Shown: positions 24,876-36,480, counted from the stretch's first letter. The stretch is DNA of 64,000 bases from Mesorhizobium sp. (GCA_027492275.1 JAPUFC010000071.1:122428-186427), one strand, 5' to 3'. The notes: generated by a model not told the origin, from the letters alone. A program made the numbers and translations.

Positions 24876-25972
24876 TCGGCGGCCTCCGGATAGTCTTCGG
24901 CCGGGCCCTCGGCCTCGGCATGCGCGCGGCGCATGCGGCGCACCAGATCGAGCTCGGCCTGGAAGTCGACGTAATGCGGCAGCTTCAGGTGCTCGACGAA
25001 GCCGGTCGCCTGGACGTTGTCGGAATGGGCGATGACGAATTCCTCGTCCTGCGCGGGCGCGTTGCGCTCCTCGCCGAACTCGTCGGCCCTCAGCGCGCGG
25101 TCGACCAGCGACATGGCCATCGCCTTGCGCTCGGATTGTCCGAAGACCAGCCCGTAGCCGCGCGTGAACTGCGGCGGCTCCTTGGCCGAGCCCTTGAACT
25201 GGTTGACCATCTGGCACTCGGTGACCTGCACGCGGCCGATGCGGACGGAAAAGCCGACCTCTGGCATCTCGACCTCGACATCCACCAGCCCGACGCGGAT
25301 CTCGCCGACGAAAGGATGGTTGCGGCCGTAGCCGCGCTGCGTCGAATAGCCGAGCGCCAGCAGAAACCCTTCGTCGCCGCGCGCCAGCGCCTGCAGGCGC
25401 ATGTCGCGGCCGATGGGAAAGTCGGTCGAATCGCGGGTGATGTCGCCGGGCTCGCCGATTCCCTCGCCGTCCGGCTCGATCAGCCCCTCATCGCCCAGAA
25501 TATCGGTGACGCGCGGGCGCGCCTCGTCCTGCGCCGCGCGCCGCTCGGGCGCGTCGACCGGCTCGTCGGCTGCCATGGACGGCTCGATCAGGCGATGCGT
25601 GTAGTCGAAGGTCGGCCCGAGAAGCTGACCGCCGGGAATGTCCTTGTAGATCGCCGAGATGCGCCGCTCGACCTGCATCGTTGCGGTGTCCAGCGGCAAG
25701 CTCGCGCCAAAGCGCGGCAAGGTCGTGCGGTAGGCGCGCAGGAGGAAAATGGCCTCGATCAGGTCGCCGCGCGCCTGCCGCACGGCCATGGCGGCGAGCT
25801 CACGGTCGTAGAGCGAGCCTTCGGCCATGACGCGGTCGACGGCCAGCGCCAGCTGCCCCGCGATCTGCTCGAGCGTCAGCGCCGGCACGTCGCGGTCGCC
25901 CCGGCGGCGATCCTCCATCAGCCGGTGCGCGTTGCGGATGGCGGCTTCCCCGCCCTTCACGGCGACATACAT
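24872..25972 (-). CDS. phnI: C-P lyase core subunit PhnI
   Basis: A 366-residue core subunit with the family N terminus MYVAVKGGEAAIRNAHRL and the conserved segments FDYTHRLIEPSM and GYGRNHPFVGEIRVG. It holds nucleosidase activity in the PhnGHIL step that joins phosphonate to the ribose of ATP. The length is normal. It follows phnH by 3 bases and overlaps phnJ by 4 bases. Confidence 0.96.
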   Translation of the reverse strand: MYVAVKGGEAAIRNAHRLMEDRRRGDRDVPALTLEQIAGQLALAVDRVMAEGSLYDRELAAMAVRQARGDLIEAIFLLRAYRTTLPRFGASLPLDTATMQVERRISAIYKDIPGGQLLGPTFDYTHRLIEPSMAADEPVDAPERRAAQDEARPRVTDILGDEGLIEPDGEGIGEPGDITRDSTDFPIGRDMRLQALARGDEGFLLALGYSTQRGYGRNHPFVGEIRVGLVDVEVEMPEVGFSVRIGRVQVTECQMVNQFKGSAKEPPQFTRGYGLVFGQSERKAMAMSLVDRALRADEFGEERNAPAQDEEFVIAHSDNVQATGFVEHLKLPHYVDFQAELDLVRRMRRAHAEAEGPAEDYPEAAE

Positions 25973-25975
25973 GCC

Positions 25976-26584
25976 TCAATCCTCCCGGATGCGCGTCGTG
26001 CGCGTCAGCGCCAGCGCGCGCGAACCGCTCACCAGCAGCAGATCGACGCCCAGCGGGAACAGCGCGTTGTTGCGCGTCCAGAGCGTGGCGAACCGCTCGG
26101 GCAGGCCGCGCGGGGCGATGGTCGCCGTCGTCTCGATGCCCGGGCCGGACAGCGTCAGCGGCGCGCCGCCCGCCAGCGCCTCGACCTGCACCACCAGCGT
26201 GGCCGCGCGGTCGGGATAGGCCGGCGTGCCGATGGCGAAGCGTTCCATCGCCGTCAGGCCGGCCGCGTCGGAGAAGACCGCGAAGGCGGCGGCGTCCGGC
26301 GTGTCCGTCAGTGGCGCCCCCGTCTGGAACGCGATCCATTCGCGCAGGCCGGGCGCGGCGCGGAGCGTCACGTCCAGCCAGACCGGCGTGTCGAAATCGG
26401 CCAGCGCGGCGAGGAAGGCGGCGGCGGCGTCCGCCAGCGGCGCGGGCGCGGACGCGCGGCCGTTCAGGTCCGCGACCGTGCCGGGGCGCGCGAAGGCGTT
26501 CATGATCGCGGCGAACACCGCCTGCGAATCGAAGACCGGGTCGGAAAAGCCCCCCGCCGTGGCGGCGGCGTCATGGTGGCGCAT
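25976..26584 (-). CDS. phnH: C-P lyase core subunit PhnH
   Basis: A 202-residue structural subunit of the C-P lyase core. Features include GGFSDPVFDSQAVFAAIMNAFARPG at the N terminus (written here in part: QAVFAAIMNAFARPG), the central LTLSGPGI motif and the C-terminal FPLGVDLLLV. Its start overlaps the phnG stop codon in a TGATG junction, so the two subunits are made together. Confidence 0.95.
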   Translation of the reverse strand: MRHHDAAATAGGFSDPVFDSQAVFAAIMNAFARPGTVADLNGRASAPAPLADAAAAFLAALADFDTPVWLDVTLRAAPGLREWIAFQTGAPLTDTPDAAAFAVFSDAAGLTAMERFAIGTPAYPDRAATLVVQVEALAGGAPLTLSGPGIETTATIAPRGLPERFATLWTRNNALFPLGVDLLLVSGSRALALTRTTRIRED

Positions 26585-27039
26585 CAGTCCTCTCCCCGGA
26601 CCATGGTGAAGAAATCGACCCGCGTCGCCTCGGTCTCCTCGGCGCGCCGCCGCTCAGCCTCGGCTTCCAGCGCCAGGGCCGGAGCCACCACCTCGTCCTC
26701 GATGCGGGCGCGGAGATCCGCGTTCTGCCAGGCCGCGTCGAAAGCCGCCGCCAGCCCCGCCTTGTCGGCATCGCGGCCGAGGATCATGGCGTGGCCGATC
26801 TCGCCGGACGACAGGCGCACGCTGGCGCGGGTCACGCTCGCCTCGCCGAGGTTGAAGGGAGCACCGCCGCCGCCCACCCGGCCGCGCAGCATGACGAGGC
26901 CGGTTTCCGGCCCGCGCACCGGCGCGATGCCGAGCGCGCCGCAGATGGGCTCCCATGCGTCACGCAGCAGCGCCGGAGGCGCCACGGCAAAGGCCGACAT
27001 GGCCCGGCGGCGGGCGTCCTGTCGTGACATGTCCGTCAT
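26584..27039 (-). CDS. phnG: C-P lyase core subunit PhnG
   Basis: A 151-residue first gene of the C-P lyase operon. Family marks are RRRAMSAFAVAPPALL at the start, GLVMLRGRVGGGGAPFNLGEASVTR in the middle (core motif FNLGE-x-x-VTR) and GHAMILGRDADKA. It forms the core with PhnH, PhnI and PhnJ. The ATG at 27039 or a second one at 27030 could be used. The intergenic region toward phnF holds an inverted repeat and a possible Pho box. Confidence 0.94.
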   Translation of the reverse strand: MTDMSRQDARRRAMSAFAVAPPALLRDAWEPICGALGIAPVRGPETGLVMLRGRVGGGGAPFNLGEASVTRASVRLSSGEIGHAMILGRDADKAGLAAAFDAAWQNADLRARIEDEVVAPALALEAEAERRRAEETEATRVDFFTMVRGED

Positions 27040-27056
27040 ATATCGATCACCAATTC

Positions 27057-27072
27057 GTCTATTTGTGTAGAC
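27057..27072. promoter_or_regulatory. inverted repeat in the phnG-phnF intergenic region
   Basis: GTCTA-TTTGTG-TAGAC, a perfect 5-bp inverted repeat with a 6-base spacer, in an AT-richer stretch 18 bases from the phnG start. It is a good candidate operator for the divergently encoded GntR family regulator PhnF. The assignment is by position and symmetry. Confidence 0.6.
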
Positions 27073-27107
27073 AACTATATCTTTCATGCTATTCTTAGCG
27101 CCGCTCG

Positions 27108-27125
27108 ATGACAATGACGTGACGC
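27108..27125 (-). promoter_or_regulatory. possible Pho box upstream of phnG
   Basis: On the minus strand two 7-base units 11 bases apart read GCGTCAC and TTGTCAT, against the PhoB consensus CTGTCAT repeated. Ten of 14 bases agree. It lies about 70 bases before phnG and would link the operon to phosphate starvation. This is a weak match. Confidence 0.35.
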
Positions 27126-27184
27126 CAGAGGGCATTTTGCCAGAGGGGCATGACGCAGGAGCGTTTTTGGCGGAGGTTTTTTGG

Positions 27185-27907
27185 ATGCAGCCGAACGATG
27201 ACGGGATCGCGCGCTGGCGGCGCGTGGCGGACGGAATCCGGGCCATGGCCACCGAGGGCGGCGAATCCGCCGGCCTGCTGCCCAGCGAGGCGGTGCTGGC
27301 CGAGCGTTTCGGCGTCAACCGCCACACGGTGCGCCGCGCGATCGCCGCGCTGGCGGCCGAGGGCCTCGTGCGGGCCGAACGCGGGCGCGGCACGTTCCTT
27401 CTCAGGAAGCCGGCGCGGCTGCCCTATCCGATCGGCAGCCGCACGCGCTTTTCGGAAAACATCAGCCGGCTGTCGCGCGAGCCGGCCGGGCGGCTGATCC
27501 ACGCCACCATCGAGGGCGCGGAGGGGAAGGTCGCCTCGGCGCTCCAACTGCGCGCGGGCGCGCCTGTGCATCGCATGGAGACGCTGCACGTCGCCGACGG
27601 CGTGCCGCTGTCCATCGCCACGAACTGGTTCTGCGCCGCCCGCTTCCCCTCCGTCGTGACGGCCTATGCCGAAACGGGCTCGATCACCAAGGCGCTGGCG
27701 GCCGCTGGCCTTGCCGACTACAGCCGCAAGGAGACAAGGGTCACGGCGGACCGCCCGTCGCCGGCCGACATCGGGCATCTGCTGTGCGCGGCCGACGCCA
27801 TCGTGCTGGTGTCGGAATCGATCAATGTCGATCCGGCGGGCCTGCCGGTCGAATATGCGCGCACCCGCTTCGCCGCCGACCGGCTCGAGCTCGTCATCAC
27901 AAGTTGA
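27185..27907 (+). CDS. phnF: PhnF, GntR/HutC family phosphonate regulator
   Basis: A 240-residue regulator with an N-terminal winged helix-turn-helix (about residues 8-75, LPSEAVLAERFGVNRHTVRRAI) and a C-terminal UTRA ligand-binding domain (about 95-235). PhnF proteins repress C-P lyase operons in the absence of inducing phosphonate or phosphate signals. I chose the ATG at 27185 because GGAGG lies 8 bases before it; an upstream in-frame ATG at 27086 would run through the promoter. It diverges from phnG, the expected layout. Confidence 0.92.
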   Translation: MQPNDDGIARWRRVADGIRAMATEGGESAGLLPSEAVLAERFGVNRHTVRRAIAALAAEGLVRAERGRGTFLLRKPARLPYPIGSRTRFSENISRLSREPAGRLIHATIEGAEGKVASALQLRAGAPVHRMETLHVADGVPLSIATNWFCAARFPSVVTAYAETGSITKALAAAGLADYSRKETRVTADRPSPADIGHLLCAADAIVLVSESINVDPAGLPVEYARTRFAADRLELVITS

Positions 27908-27928
27908 GGCGCCCTCGCCGGCCTGCGG

Positions 27929-28951
27929 TCAGCGCCAGCCGAGACCCGGCGCGACATGTTTCAGGATCGCCTCGATGACATGGGCGTTGTAGGCGACGCC
28001 GAGCTGGTTCGGCACGGTCAGAAGCAGCGTGTCGGCTTCCGCGATCGCCTCGTCCTGCTTCAGCTCGCGGATCAGCACGTCGGGCTCGGCCGCGTAGCTG
28101 CGGCCGAAGACGGCGCGCGTGTCGGCCTCGATGTAGCCGAAATGGTCCTGGCTGCCGCCGCCGCCGAAATAGGCGCGGTCGCGATCGTCCATCAGCGCGA
28201 AGATGGAGCGGCTGACCGAGACGCGCGGCTCGCGCGCGTGGCCCGCCGCCTTCCACGCCTCGCGATAGGCGCGGATCTGCTCGGCCTGCTGGACGTGGAA
28301 GGGCTTGCCGCCCTCGTCGAACTTCAGCGTCGAGCTTTGCAGGTTCATGCCGAGCCTCGCAGCCCATTCGGCGGTGCCGTTGGTGGCAGCGCCCCACCAG
28401 ATGCGCTCGCGCAGGCCGGGCGAATGCGGCTCCAGCCGCAGCAGGCCGGGCGGATTGGGGAACATCGGCCTCGGGTTGGGCTGGGCGAAGCCGTTGCCCT
28501 TCAGCACGTCGAGGAACACCTCGGCGTGGCGGCGCGCCATGTCGGCGTCACTCTTGCCCTCCTCCGGGCCGTAGCCGAAATAGCGCCAGCCGTCGATGAC
28601 CTGCTCGGGCGAGCCCCGGCTGATGCCGAGCTGGAGCCGCCCGCCGGCGATGAGGTCGGCGGCACCGGCATCCTCGGCCATGTAGAGCGGATTCTCGTAG
28701 CGCATGTCGATGACGGCGGTGCCGAGCTCGATGCGGCTGGTTTTGGCGCCCGCCGCGGCCAGCAGCGGAAAGGGCGAGCCGAGCTGGCGCGCGAAGTGGT
28801 GGACGCGGAAATAGGCCCCGTCCGCCCCCAGCTCTTCAGCCGCCACGGCCAGGTCGATCGACTGCAACAGCGCGTCGGAGGCCGAGCGCGTGCCGGACTG
28901 CGGCGACGGGTTCCAGTGCCCGAAGGACAGGAAACCGAGCTTCTTGACCAT
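27929..28951 (-). CDS. LLM-class flavin-dependent monooxygenase
   Basis: A 340-residue luciferase-like protein of the bacterial TIM-barrel flavin monooxygenase family. Family segments are LGFLSFGHWNP at the start, GADGAYFRVHHFARQLGSPFPLLAAAGAKTSRIELGT (core FRVHHFARQ), GRLQLGISRGSPEQVIDGW and the C-terminal VPNQLGVAYNAHVIEAIL. It probably uses FMNH2 from a separate reductase; none is adjacent. The substrate is unknown. It converges on phnF with a 21-base gap. Proximity to the phosphonate operon may be accidental. Confidence 0.87.
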   Translation of the reverse strand: MVKKLGFLSFGHWNPSPQSGTRSASDALLQSIDLAVAAEELGADGAYFRVHHFARQLGSPFPLLAAAGAKTSRIELGTAVIDMRYENPLYMAEDAGAADLIAGGRLQLGISRGSPEQVIDGWRYFGYGPEEGKSDADMARRHAEVFLDVLKGNGFAQPNPRPMFPNPPGLLRLEPHSPGLRERIWWGAATNGTAEWAARLGMNLQSSTLKFDEGGKPFHVQQAEQIRAYREAWKAAGHAREPRVSVSRSIFALMDDRDRAYFGGGGSQDHFGYIEADTRAVFGRSYAAEPDVLIRELKQDEAIAEADTLLLTVPNQLGVAYNAHVIEAILKHVAPGLGWR

Positions 28952-29126
28952 GGATGCAAACCCTTGCCGGAGCCGAATTCCGGTCCCGCGATAGCGGACG
29001 CCGATCCGGAACGAAAGCCCGATGCCTCAAAGAAGCCGTCATGTGGCGATGCGAGGCACGATCCTCAAGGGCGCGATCCAGCCGGCCGCCCTGTGGAGTT
29101 CGTTGTGCCGATGCGCACGGAGGAAA

Positions 29127-29150
29127 GACGGCGGCCGGTCAGCCGCCGTC
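29127..29150 (-). terminator. terminator of the small-gene run
   Basis: A 9-bp stem (GACGGCGGC with GCCGCCGTC) and a 6-base loop that contains the stop codon of the 53-residue membrane protein gene. On the minus strand it is followed by TTTCC, a short T-run. It probably ends transcripts of the small stress genes. Confidence 0.55.
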
Positions 29151-29300
29151 CTCGCGATAGGCATTTTCGGTCGCGTCCTTCTGGTCGCGCCTTTCGCGCG
29201 GCGTCAGCCGTCGGCGGGTGAGAAGCGCGTAAGCCAATACGGCGGCAAGAACGATCGGCCCAAGAATCGTCACCATCCACCAGTTGACGATCCATTCCAC
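29139..29300 (-). CDS. very small single-pass membrane protein
   Basis: A 53-residue protein starting at a GTG (29300), with the hydrophobic stretch WIVNWWMVTILGPIVLAAVLAYALL at residues 3-27 (about 22 residues span the membrane) and a strongly charged tail (RRRLTPRERRDQKD). I chose this GTG because GGGGAG lies 8 bases before it and it begins 1 base after the preceding stop codon; an upstream ATG (29324) would overlap the neighbour. Unknown function. It is the last gene of a run of tiny proteins. Confidence 0.6.
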   Translation of the reverse strand: MEWIVNWWMVTILGPIVLAAVLAYALLTRRRLTPRERRDQKDATENAYREDGG

Positions 29301-29301
29301 C

Positions 29302-29514
29302 TCAAACGCTCCCCTTGCCGTCACCCCCGGTGCTGCCGGCGTCGCCCAGCGTGCGCCTGTCGGGGTTCTTCAGGGTTTCGCCGGCGGCGTCGGCATCTTG
29401 GCCGGGATCGTCCTCGGCGGGCAGATAGCCGCGCGGGCGGGTTTCGGGCGGTCCTTCCCAGCGCGGCTTCTGATCCACCGTGCCCGGTTCGGCATCCTTG
29501 CGATCGTCGCTCAT
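29302..29514 (-). CDS. small hydrophilic protein of unknown function
   Basis: A 70-residue acidic, proline- and glycine-rich protein without hydrophobic segments, so probably disordered. A segment PRWEGPPETRPRGYLPAED stands out. The start has an excellent ribosome site (AAAGGAGCGG, 3-4 bases before ATG). It lies 24 bases after the 54-residue gene and 1 base before the membrane protein gene, so the three form an operon. I do not recognise the family. Confidence 0.6.
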   Translation of the reverse strand: MSDDRKDAEPGTVDQKPRWEGPPETRPRGYLPAEDDPGQDADAAGETLKNPDRRTLGDAGSTGGDGKGSV

Positions 29515-29538
29515 GATCCGCTCCTTTCGCTGTGGCGG

Positions 29539-29703
29539 TCAGCCCTCGGCCTTGAAGTTCCTTGCTTCCTTCTCGACCTCGGGACTGTCCTCGCCGTGCT
29601 TGCGCATGAGATCCTTGGCCTGCTTCGGAGACACGTCGGTCTTCTCGGCGAGCTTCAAGGCCTTCTGGTCGGACGTTTTCCGTTCCGCTGCTTTCTCGCT
29701 CAT
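29539..29703 (-). CDS. small DUF3606-like basic protein
   Basis: A 54-residue, lysine-rich helical protein (KALKLAEKTDVSPKQAKDLM, then RKHGEDSPEVEKEARNFKAEG). The arrangement resembles small DUF3606-type proteins that are induced by general stress in Rhizobiales, but I am not certain of the family. AGGAAAGGA lies before the ATG. An EcfG-like promoter (GGAAC-N16-GGTT) ends 24 bases upstream. Confidence 0.6.
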   Translation of the reverse strand: MSEKAAERKTSDQKALKLAEKTDVSPKQAKDLMRKHGEDSPEVEKEARNFKAEG

Positions 29704-29726
29704 GGTCGGGTCCTTTCCTCGGACCC

Positions 29727-29751
29727 AACCATCGAATGCCGGAGAGGTTCC
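29727..29751 (-). promoter_or_regulatory. EcfG-like promoter of the 54-residue gene
   Basis: On the minus strand GGAAC at 29751-29747 and GGTT at 29730-29727 with a 16-base spacer. One base differs from the GGAAC-N16-CGTT consensus. Transcription would begin about 20 bases before the ATG at 29703. Confidence 0.5.
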
Positions 29752-29753
29752 GT

Positions 29754-29897
29754 TCAGGCGCGGCTGCTTCTGGTGCGTTTCGCGGCCGTGCGCGGCTTGC
29801 GCGCCGACGCGGGCCTGGGCCGGGCCGATTTCGTCAGCTCGGACGTGATCCGGGCGGCGAGCCAGGCCATGCCTATTCTGGTCAACCATCGAAACAT
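29754..29897 (-). CDS. very small basic protein, 47 residues
   Basis: A 47-residue protein: an amphipathic or short hydrophobic N-terminal half (MFRWLTRIGMAWLAARITSE) followed by a highly basic tail (KSARPRPASARKPRTAAKRT). GGAGG lies 5 bases before the ATG, and a perfect EcfG-type promoter lies 22 bases upstream, so I consider it real despite its size. It might interact with membrane or nucleic acid. The family is unknown. Confidence 0.6.
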   Translation of the reverse strand: MFRWLTRIGMAWLAARITSELTKSARPRPASARKPRTAAKRTRSSRA

Positions 29898-29918
29898 GAA
29901 AACCTCCGTTTTCACGGA

Positions 29919-29943
29919 AACGCCGGCCCTGCGGCGAGGTTCC
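29919..29943 (-). promoter_or_regulatory. EcfG-type general stress promoter
   Basis: On the minus strand GGAAC (29943-29939), a 16-base spacer, then CGTT (29922-29919), an exact match to the alphaproteobacterial EcfG consensus. It lies 22 bases upstream of the 47-residue gene and just after the stop codon of the HWE kinase gene. Confidence 0.72.
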
Positions 29944-29948
29944 GGCGT

Positions 29949-31004
29949 CTAGTCGTCCATGCCGACCACGACGCCCTTCAGCGGCGCGGACAGCGCCCAG
30001 CGCAGGTAGCCGGGCGAGCGGTCCAGCGTCGCGGTTCCCGACAGGCCCGAGGGCGCGACGCGCAGCAGGACGACGGAGCCGAACCCCTTGCGCGTCTCGC
30101 CGCTGTCCGGTCCCGGAAGCGACCGCTCCTCCCAGACGATCTCCAGTTCGCGCTCGCCGCCGGCGGTCGAAAAGACCCTCCAGGTGATCTGAATGCCGCC
30201 GACCTCGTTGGACAGCGCGCCGTACTTGGCGGAATTGGTGCCCAGCTCGTGCAGCGCCATGCCGATGTTCTGCACAGCGTTCGGCTGCAAGGTCAGCAAG
30301 GGGCCCGACAGGGACACCTGCGTCTCGTGGCCGAACGGGCTGAGATGCTCCTGCACGAGGTCGAACAGGCTGGCGCCGCTCCATTCCGAGGAGACCAGCA
30401 GATCGTGCGAGCGCGACAGCGCCATGATGCGGGCGCGGATGCGCTCCTCGAACTCGCGCGGCTCGGCGGTGCGCTTGCCGGTTTCCCTGACCATGGACAG
30501 GATCACCGCGAACTGGTTCTTCACCCGGTGGTTGACCTCGCGCATGAGCATGCGAATGCGCCGCTCGCTCTCCTTGGCGGCGGTGATGTCGCGGGCGATC
30601 TTGGAGGCGCCGACGATCTCGCCCAGGCTGTTGCGGATCGGCGATACGGTCAGCGACACCGACACCGGGCTGCCGTCCTTGCGCCTTCGCGTCGTCTCGA
30701 AGGTCGGCACGGGCTCGCCGGCCCTGATGCGCTCGATGATCTCGACCTCCTCGTTGTGCCGCTCCTCGGGAATGAGCATCAGGATCGACTGGCCGACCGC
30801 CTCCTCCTCCGTGTAGCCGAACAGCGTCTCGGCGGCGCGGTTCCAGCTCGTGATGATGCTGTTCAGGTCCTTGCTGATGATGGCGTCGAACGAGGAATCG
30901 ACGATGGCCGCGAGGCGGGCGTCCGCGTCCGGGTCCATGCGGGCATTCAGGCTGATGATCTCGGCCACTGCTGGTTGGTTTCCACGTTTGCGACTGACGG
31001 CCAT
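29949..31004 (-). CDS. PAS-HWE sensor histidine kinase
   Basis: A 351-residue soluble kinase with a PAS/PAC domain (about 27-145, FDAIISKDLNSIITSWNRAAE) and an HWE/HisKA_2 kinase core. The phospho-acceptor is H159 in REVNHRVKNQFAV; ATP-binding motifs GMALHELGTNSAKYGALS and ITWRVF follow. The PAS motif resembles LOV-like redox or light sensors but lacks the NCRFLQ cysteine, so it is not a LOV domain. HWE kinases often control the PhyR-EcfG stress system in this class, and EcfG-type promoters lie just downstream. The start could also be at 30938. No partner response regulator is adjacent. Confidence 0.86.
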   Translation of the reverse strand: MAVSRKRGNQPAVAEIISLNARMDPDADARLAAIVDSSFDAIISKDLNSIITSWNRAAETLFGYTEEEAVGQSILMLIPEERHNEEVEIIERIRAGEPVPTFETTRRRKDGSPVSVSLTVSPIRNSLGEIVGASKIARDITAAKESERRIRMLMREVNHRVKNQFAVILSMVRETGKRTAEPREFEERIRARIMALSRSHDLLVSSEWSGASLFDLVQEHLSPFGHETQVSLSGPLLTLQPNAVQNIGMALHELGTNSAKYGALSNEVGGIQITWRVFSTAGGERELEIVWEERSLPGPDSGETRKGFGSVVLLRVAPSGLSGTATLDRSPGYLRWALSAPLKGVVVGMDD

Positions 31005-31122
31005 GCCCCGCCATCGACGCGCGATGGGAAAGTCCCGAACGCCCGCCGACGCCTTTGGTTGCCGGCTTGCCCACCTGTAGCGGTATCCGCGCCGCCACCG
31101 CAAGGCCACCGCTTACATGTTG

Positions 31123-31142
31123 ACATAAAGATATCTTTATGT
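31123..31142. promoter_or_regulatory. 20-bp palindrome upstream of metH (probable SahR site)
   Basis: A perfect 20-base palindrome with core AAAGATATCTTT, 42 bases before the metH start. It resembles the operator of SahR, the ArsR family repressor that senses S-adenosylhomocysteine and controls methionine-cycle genes in proteobacteria. A TTGACA (31120-31125) overlaps its left edge and may be the -35 element. No sahR gene is in the window. Confidence 0.68.
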
Positions 31143-31183
31143 GACGTCATCTTTTTTCGCATCACCATCAGCGGGCGTCGCCT

Positions 31184-34966
<3,783 letters not shown>

Positions 34967-34981
34967 GCGGAACGGACGGCC

Positions 34982-36169
34982 TCAGGCGCTCAACGCATCC
35001 GGCGGCGGCGGGCGCTGCGCCGTGAAGGGCTGGACGCGGTTACGCCCCCCGTTCTTGGCCTCGTAGAGCGCCTGGTCGGCATCGCGGATCAGCGCATGCA
35101 GGTCCTTGCCGGGGTCCGCGACGCAGACGCCGAGGCTCGCCGAGGCCGCGAGCCTCGGCGGAAGCACGTCGCGGCAGGACCTGGCGAACTGGCGGCGGAT
35201 ACGCTCGGCGTGGGCCATGGCGGTGGCCATGCCGGTTCCCGGCATCAGCACGGCGAACTCCTCGCCGCCGATGCGGCCCGCGACCATCCCGTCGCCGACG
35301 GTGCGGCGGATCAGATGTCCGAAATCCGCGATCACCTGATCGCCCACCGCGTGCCCGCACGTGTCGTTGATCGCCTTGAAATGATCGAGGTCGGCGACCA
35401 GCAGCGTCGCCGTCATCCCGCCGTCGGCGCAGCGCTTCAGGGCCGCCGCCGCCTGCTCCTCAAAGCCGCGGCGGTTCAGCAGGCCTGACAGCTTGTCCGT
35501 GTAGGCCTCGTGCCGGAGCTCGCCGATCAATTCCAGCGCGACGGAAACCATGAAGGCCAGCGCCAGCACGATCGACAGCATCGCCTGGCTGAACTGTACG
35601 CTCGACCAGTAGGCGGTGTGCTCGAGCCCATTGTGGGGCAAAAGCTCGCCACGCATCGCCATGGCCGAAACGCCGCGCATCAGGTTGTTCGCCGCCACCA
35701 CGATGACGAAGCCGAAAAACAGCCGGTCGAGCAGATGCGGCTTGTCAGCCCGGTAGAGCCGGACGGCGGTGAATATCAGCATCGCGCCGGCGCAGGCGCT
35801 GACGATGGCGATGCGCACAGGCAGGTCCGGCCGGACGAACAGGAACCAGCACTGGCCGGCCATGCCGGCGGCCACCAGCGCCGCCATGAAGCGATAGGGC
35901 ACGGCGATCCGGAAACGCGACAGGATCGCCGCGCAGACGAACAGGCCCGTCAGCATGAAGGCCAGATTGGAGGGAATGCGATGAAGCTGCATCGGCAGGC
36001 CGGGAAGGACGTCCTGTATCAGGAAGCCGAGCGCGGACGACGCATAGCCGGCGGCGGCGAGCAGCGCGTAAGTCGCCGACCGGCGATGCAGCCACAGGAA
36101 ATAGAAGGCGATGGCCAGGATGAGGCCCATGCCTGGATTGAGCAGCGAGATGAAAAACTGTTCGCGCAA
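34982..36169 (-). CDS. membrane-bound GGDEF diguanylate cyclase
   Basis: A 395-residue protein with about seven transmembrane helices (residues 8-225) followed by a GGDEF domain (about 230-385). The active-site motif is GGEEF in RIGGEEFAVLMP near residue 300, so it should make cyclic di-GMP. The product-inhibition site (RXXD five residues before the motif) is absent, as the preceding residues read GDGMVAGRI. The N-terminal membrane region resembles 7TM sensor modules of unknown ligand. It converges on metH with a 15-base gap. Confidence 0.92.
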   Translation of the reverse strand: MREQFFISLLNPGMGLILAIAFYFLWLHRRSATYALLAAAGYASSALGFLIQDVLPGLPMQLHRIPSNLAFMLTGLFVCAAILSRFRIAVPYRFMAALVAAGMAGQCWFLFVRPDLPVRIAIVSACAGAMLIFTAVRLYRADKPHLLDRLFFGFVIVVAANNLMRGVSAMAMRGELLPHNGLEHTAYWSSVQFSQAMLSIVLALAFMVSVALELIGELRHEAYTDKLSGLLNRRGFEEQAAAALKRCADGGMTATLLVADLDHFKAINDTCGHAVGDQVIADFGHLIRRTVGDGMVAGRIGGEEFAVLMPGTGMATAMAHAERIRRQFARSCRDVLPPRLAASASLGVCVADPGKDLHALIRDADQALYEAKNGGRNRVQPFTAQRPPPPDALSA

Positions 36170-36269
36170 GACTCCGCAACCCCCGCTGCCCCTGAATCAC
36201 ACGAAAGACCTTAAGAAGCAATTTCTCCCTGAACGCGAGATCGGCTTTCGGTTGGGGCCGCCCGCTTCC

Positions 36270-36410
36270 CTAGCGGCCGCCCGGCCACCAGACGAGGAAC
36301 AGGCGGCCGATCCTGAGCATCGGCAGCTCGCGCCGCCGTTCGACCGAGCGAAGCTCGGCGTATCGCTTGAGCTTGAGCGTCCCGCCCGGCAATCTGAAAC
36401 GAACAGCCAT
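36270..36410 (-). CDS. 46-residue basic protein of unknown function
   Basis: A short, arginine-rich protein (MAVRFRLPGGTLKLKRYAEL, then RSVERRRELPMLRIGRLFLVWWPGGR). AGGAGG lies 5 bases before the ATG, a strong sign of translation. An in-frame ATG upstream (36491) would read through a hairpin and is rejected. The function is unknown; the aromatic and arginine-rich C terminus could contact membranes. Confidence 0.5.
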   Translation of the reverse strand: MAVRFRLPGGTLKLKRYAELRSVERRRELPMLRIGRLFLVWWPGGR

Positions 36411-36444
36411 GCGGCCTCCTGCCAGGCTATGGAAACGGAAGCAA

Positions 36445-36480
36445 GCCGGCGCGGCCGCGAAAAAAAGCCGCCGCGCCGGC
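36445..36480 (-). terminator. hairpin after the 120-residue gene
   Basis: An 11-bp perfect stem (GCCGGCGCGGC with GCCGCGCCGGC) with a 14-base loop, 8 bases past the stop codon of the secreted protein gene. In the minus direction the loop holds a T7 run, and TTGCTTCC follows the stem. It is a probable terminator. Confidence 0.55.

Noticed and set aside
27086..27184. Upstream ATG extension of phnF
   Set aside because: The extension runs through the regulatory region and lacks a ribosome site, while the ATG at 27185 has GGAGG at good distance.
29949..31004. LOV photoreceptor reading of the HWE kinase PAS domain
   Set aside because: The cysteine-containing GXNCRFLQ motif of LOV domains is not present; the PAS domain is of the ordinary kind.
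31005..31183. SAM or cobalamin riboswitch upstream of metH
   Set aside because: I looked for a structured leader with conserved riboswitch boxes and saw none; the palindrome is better read as a protein-binding site.
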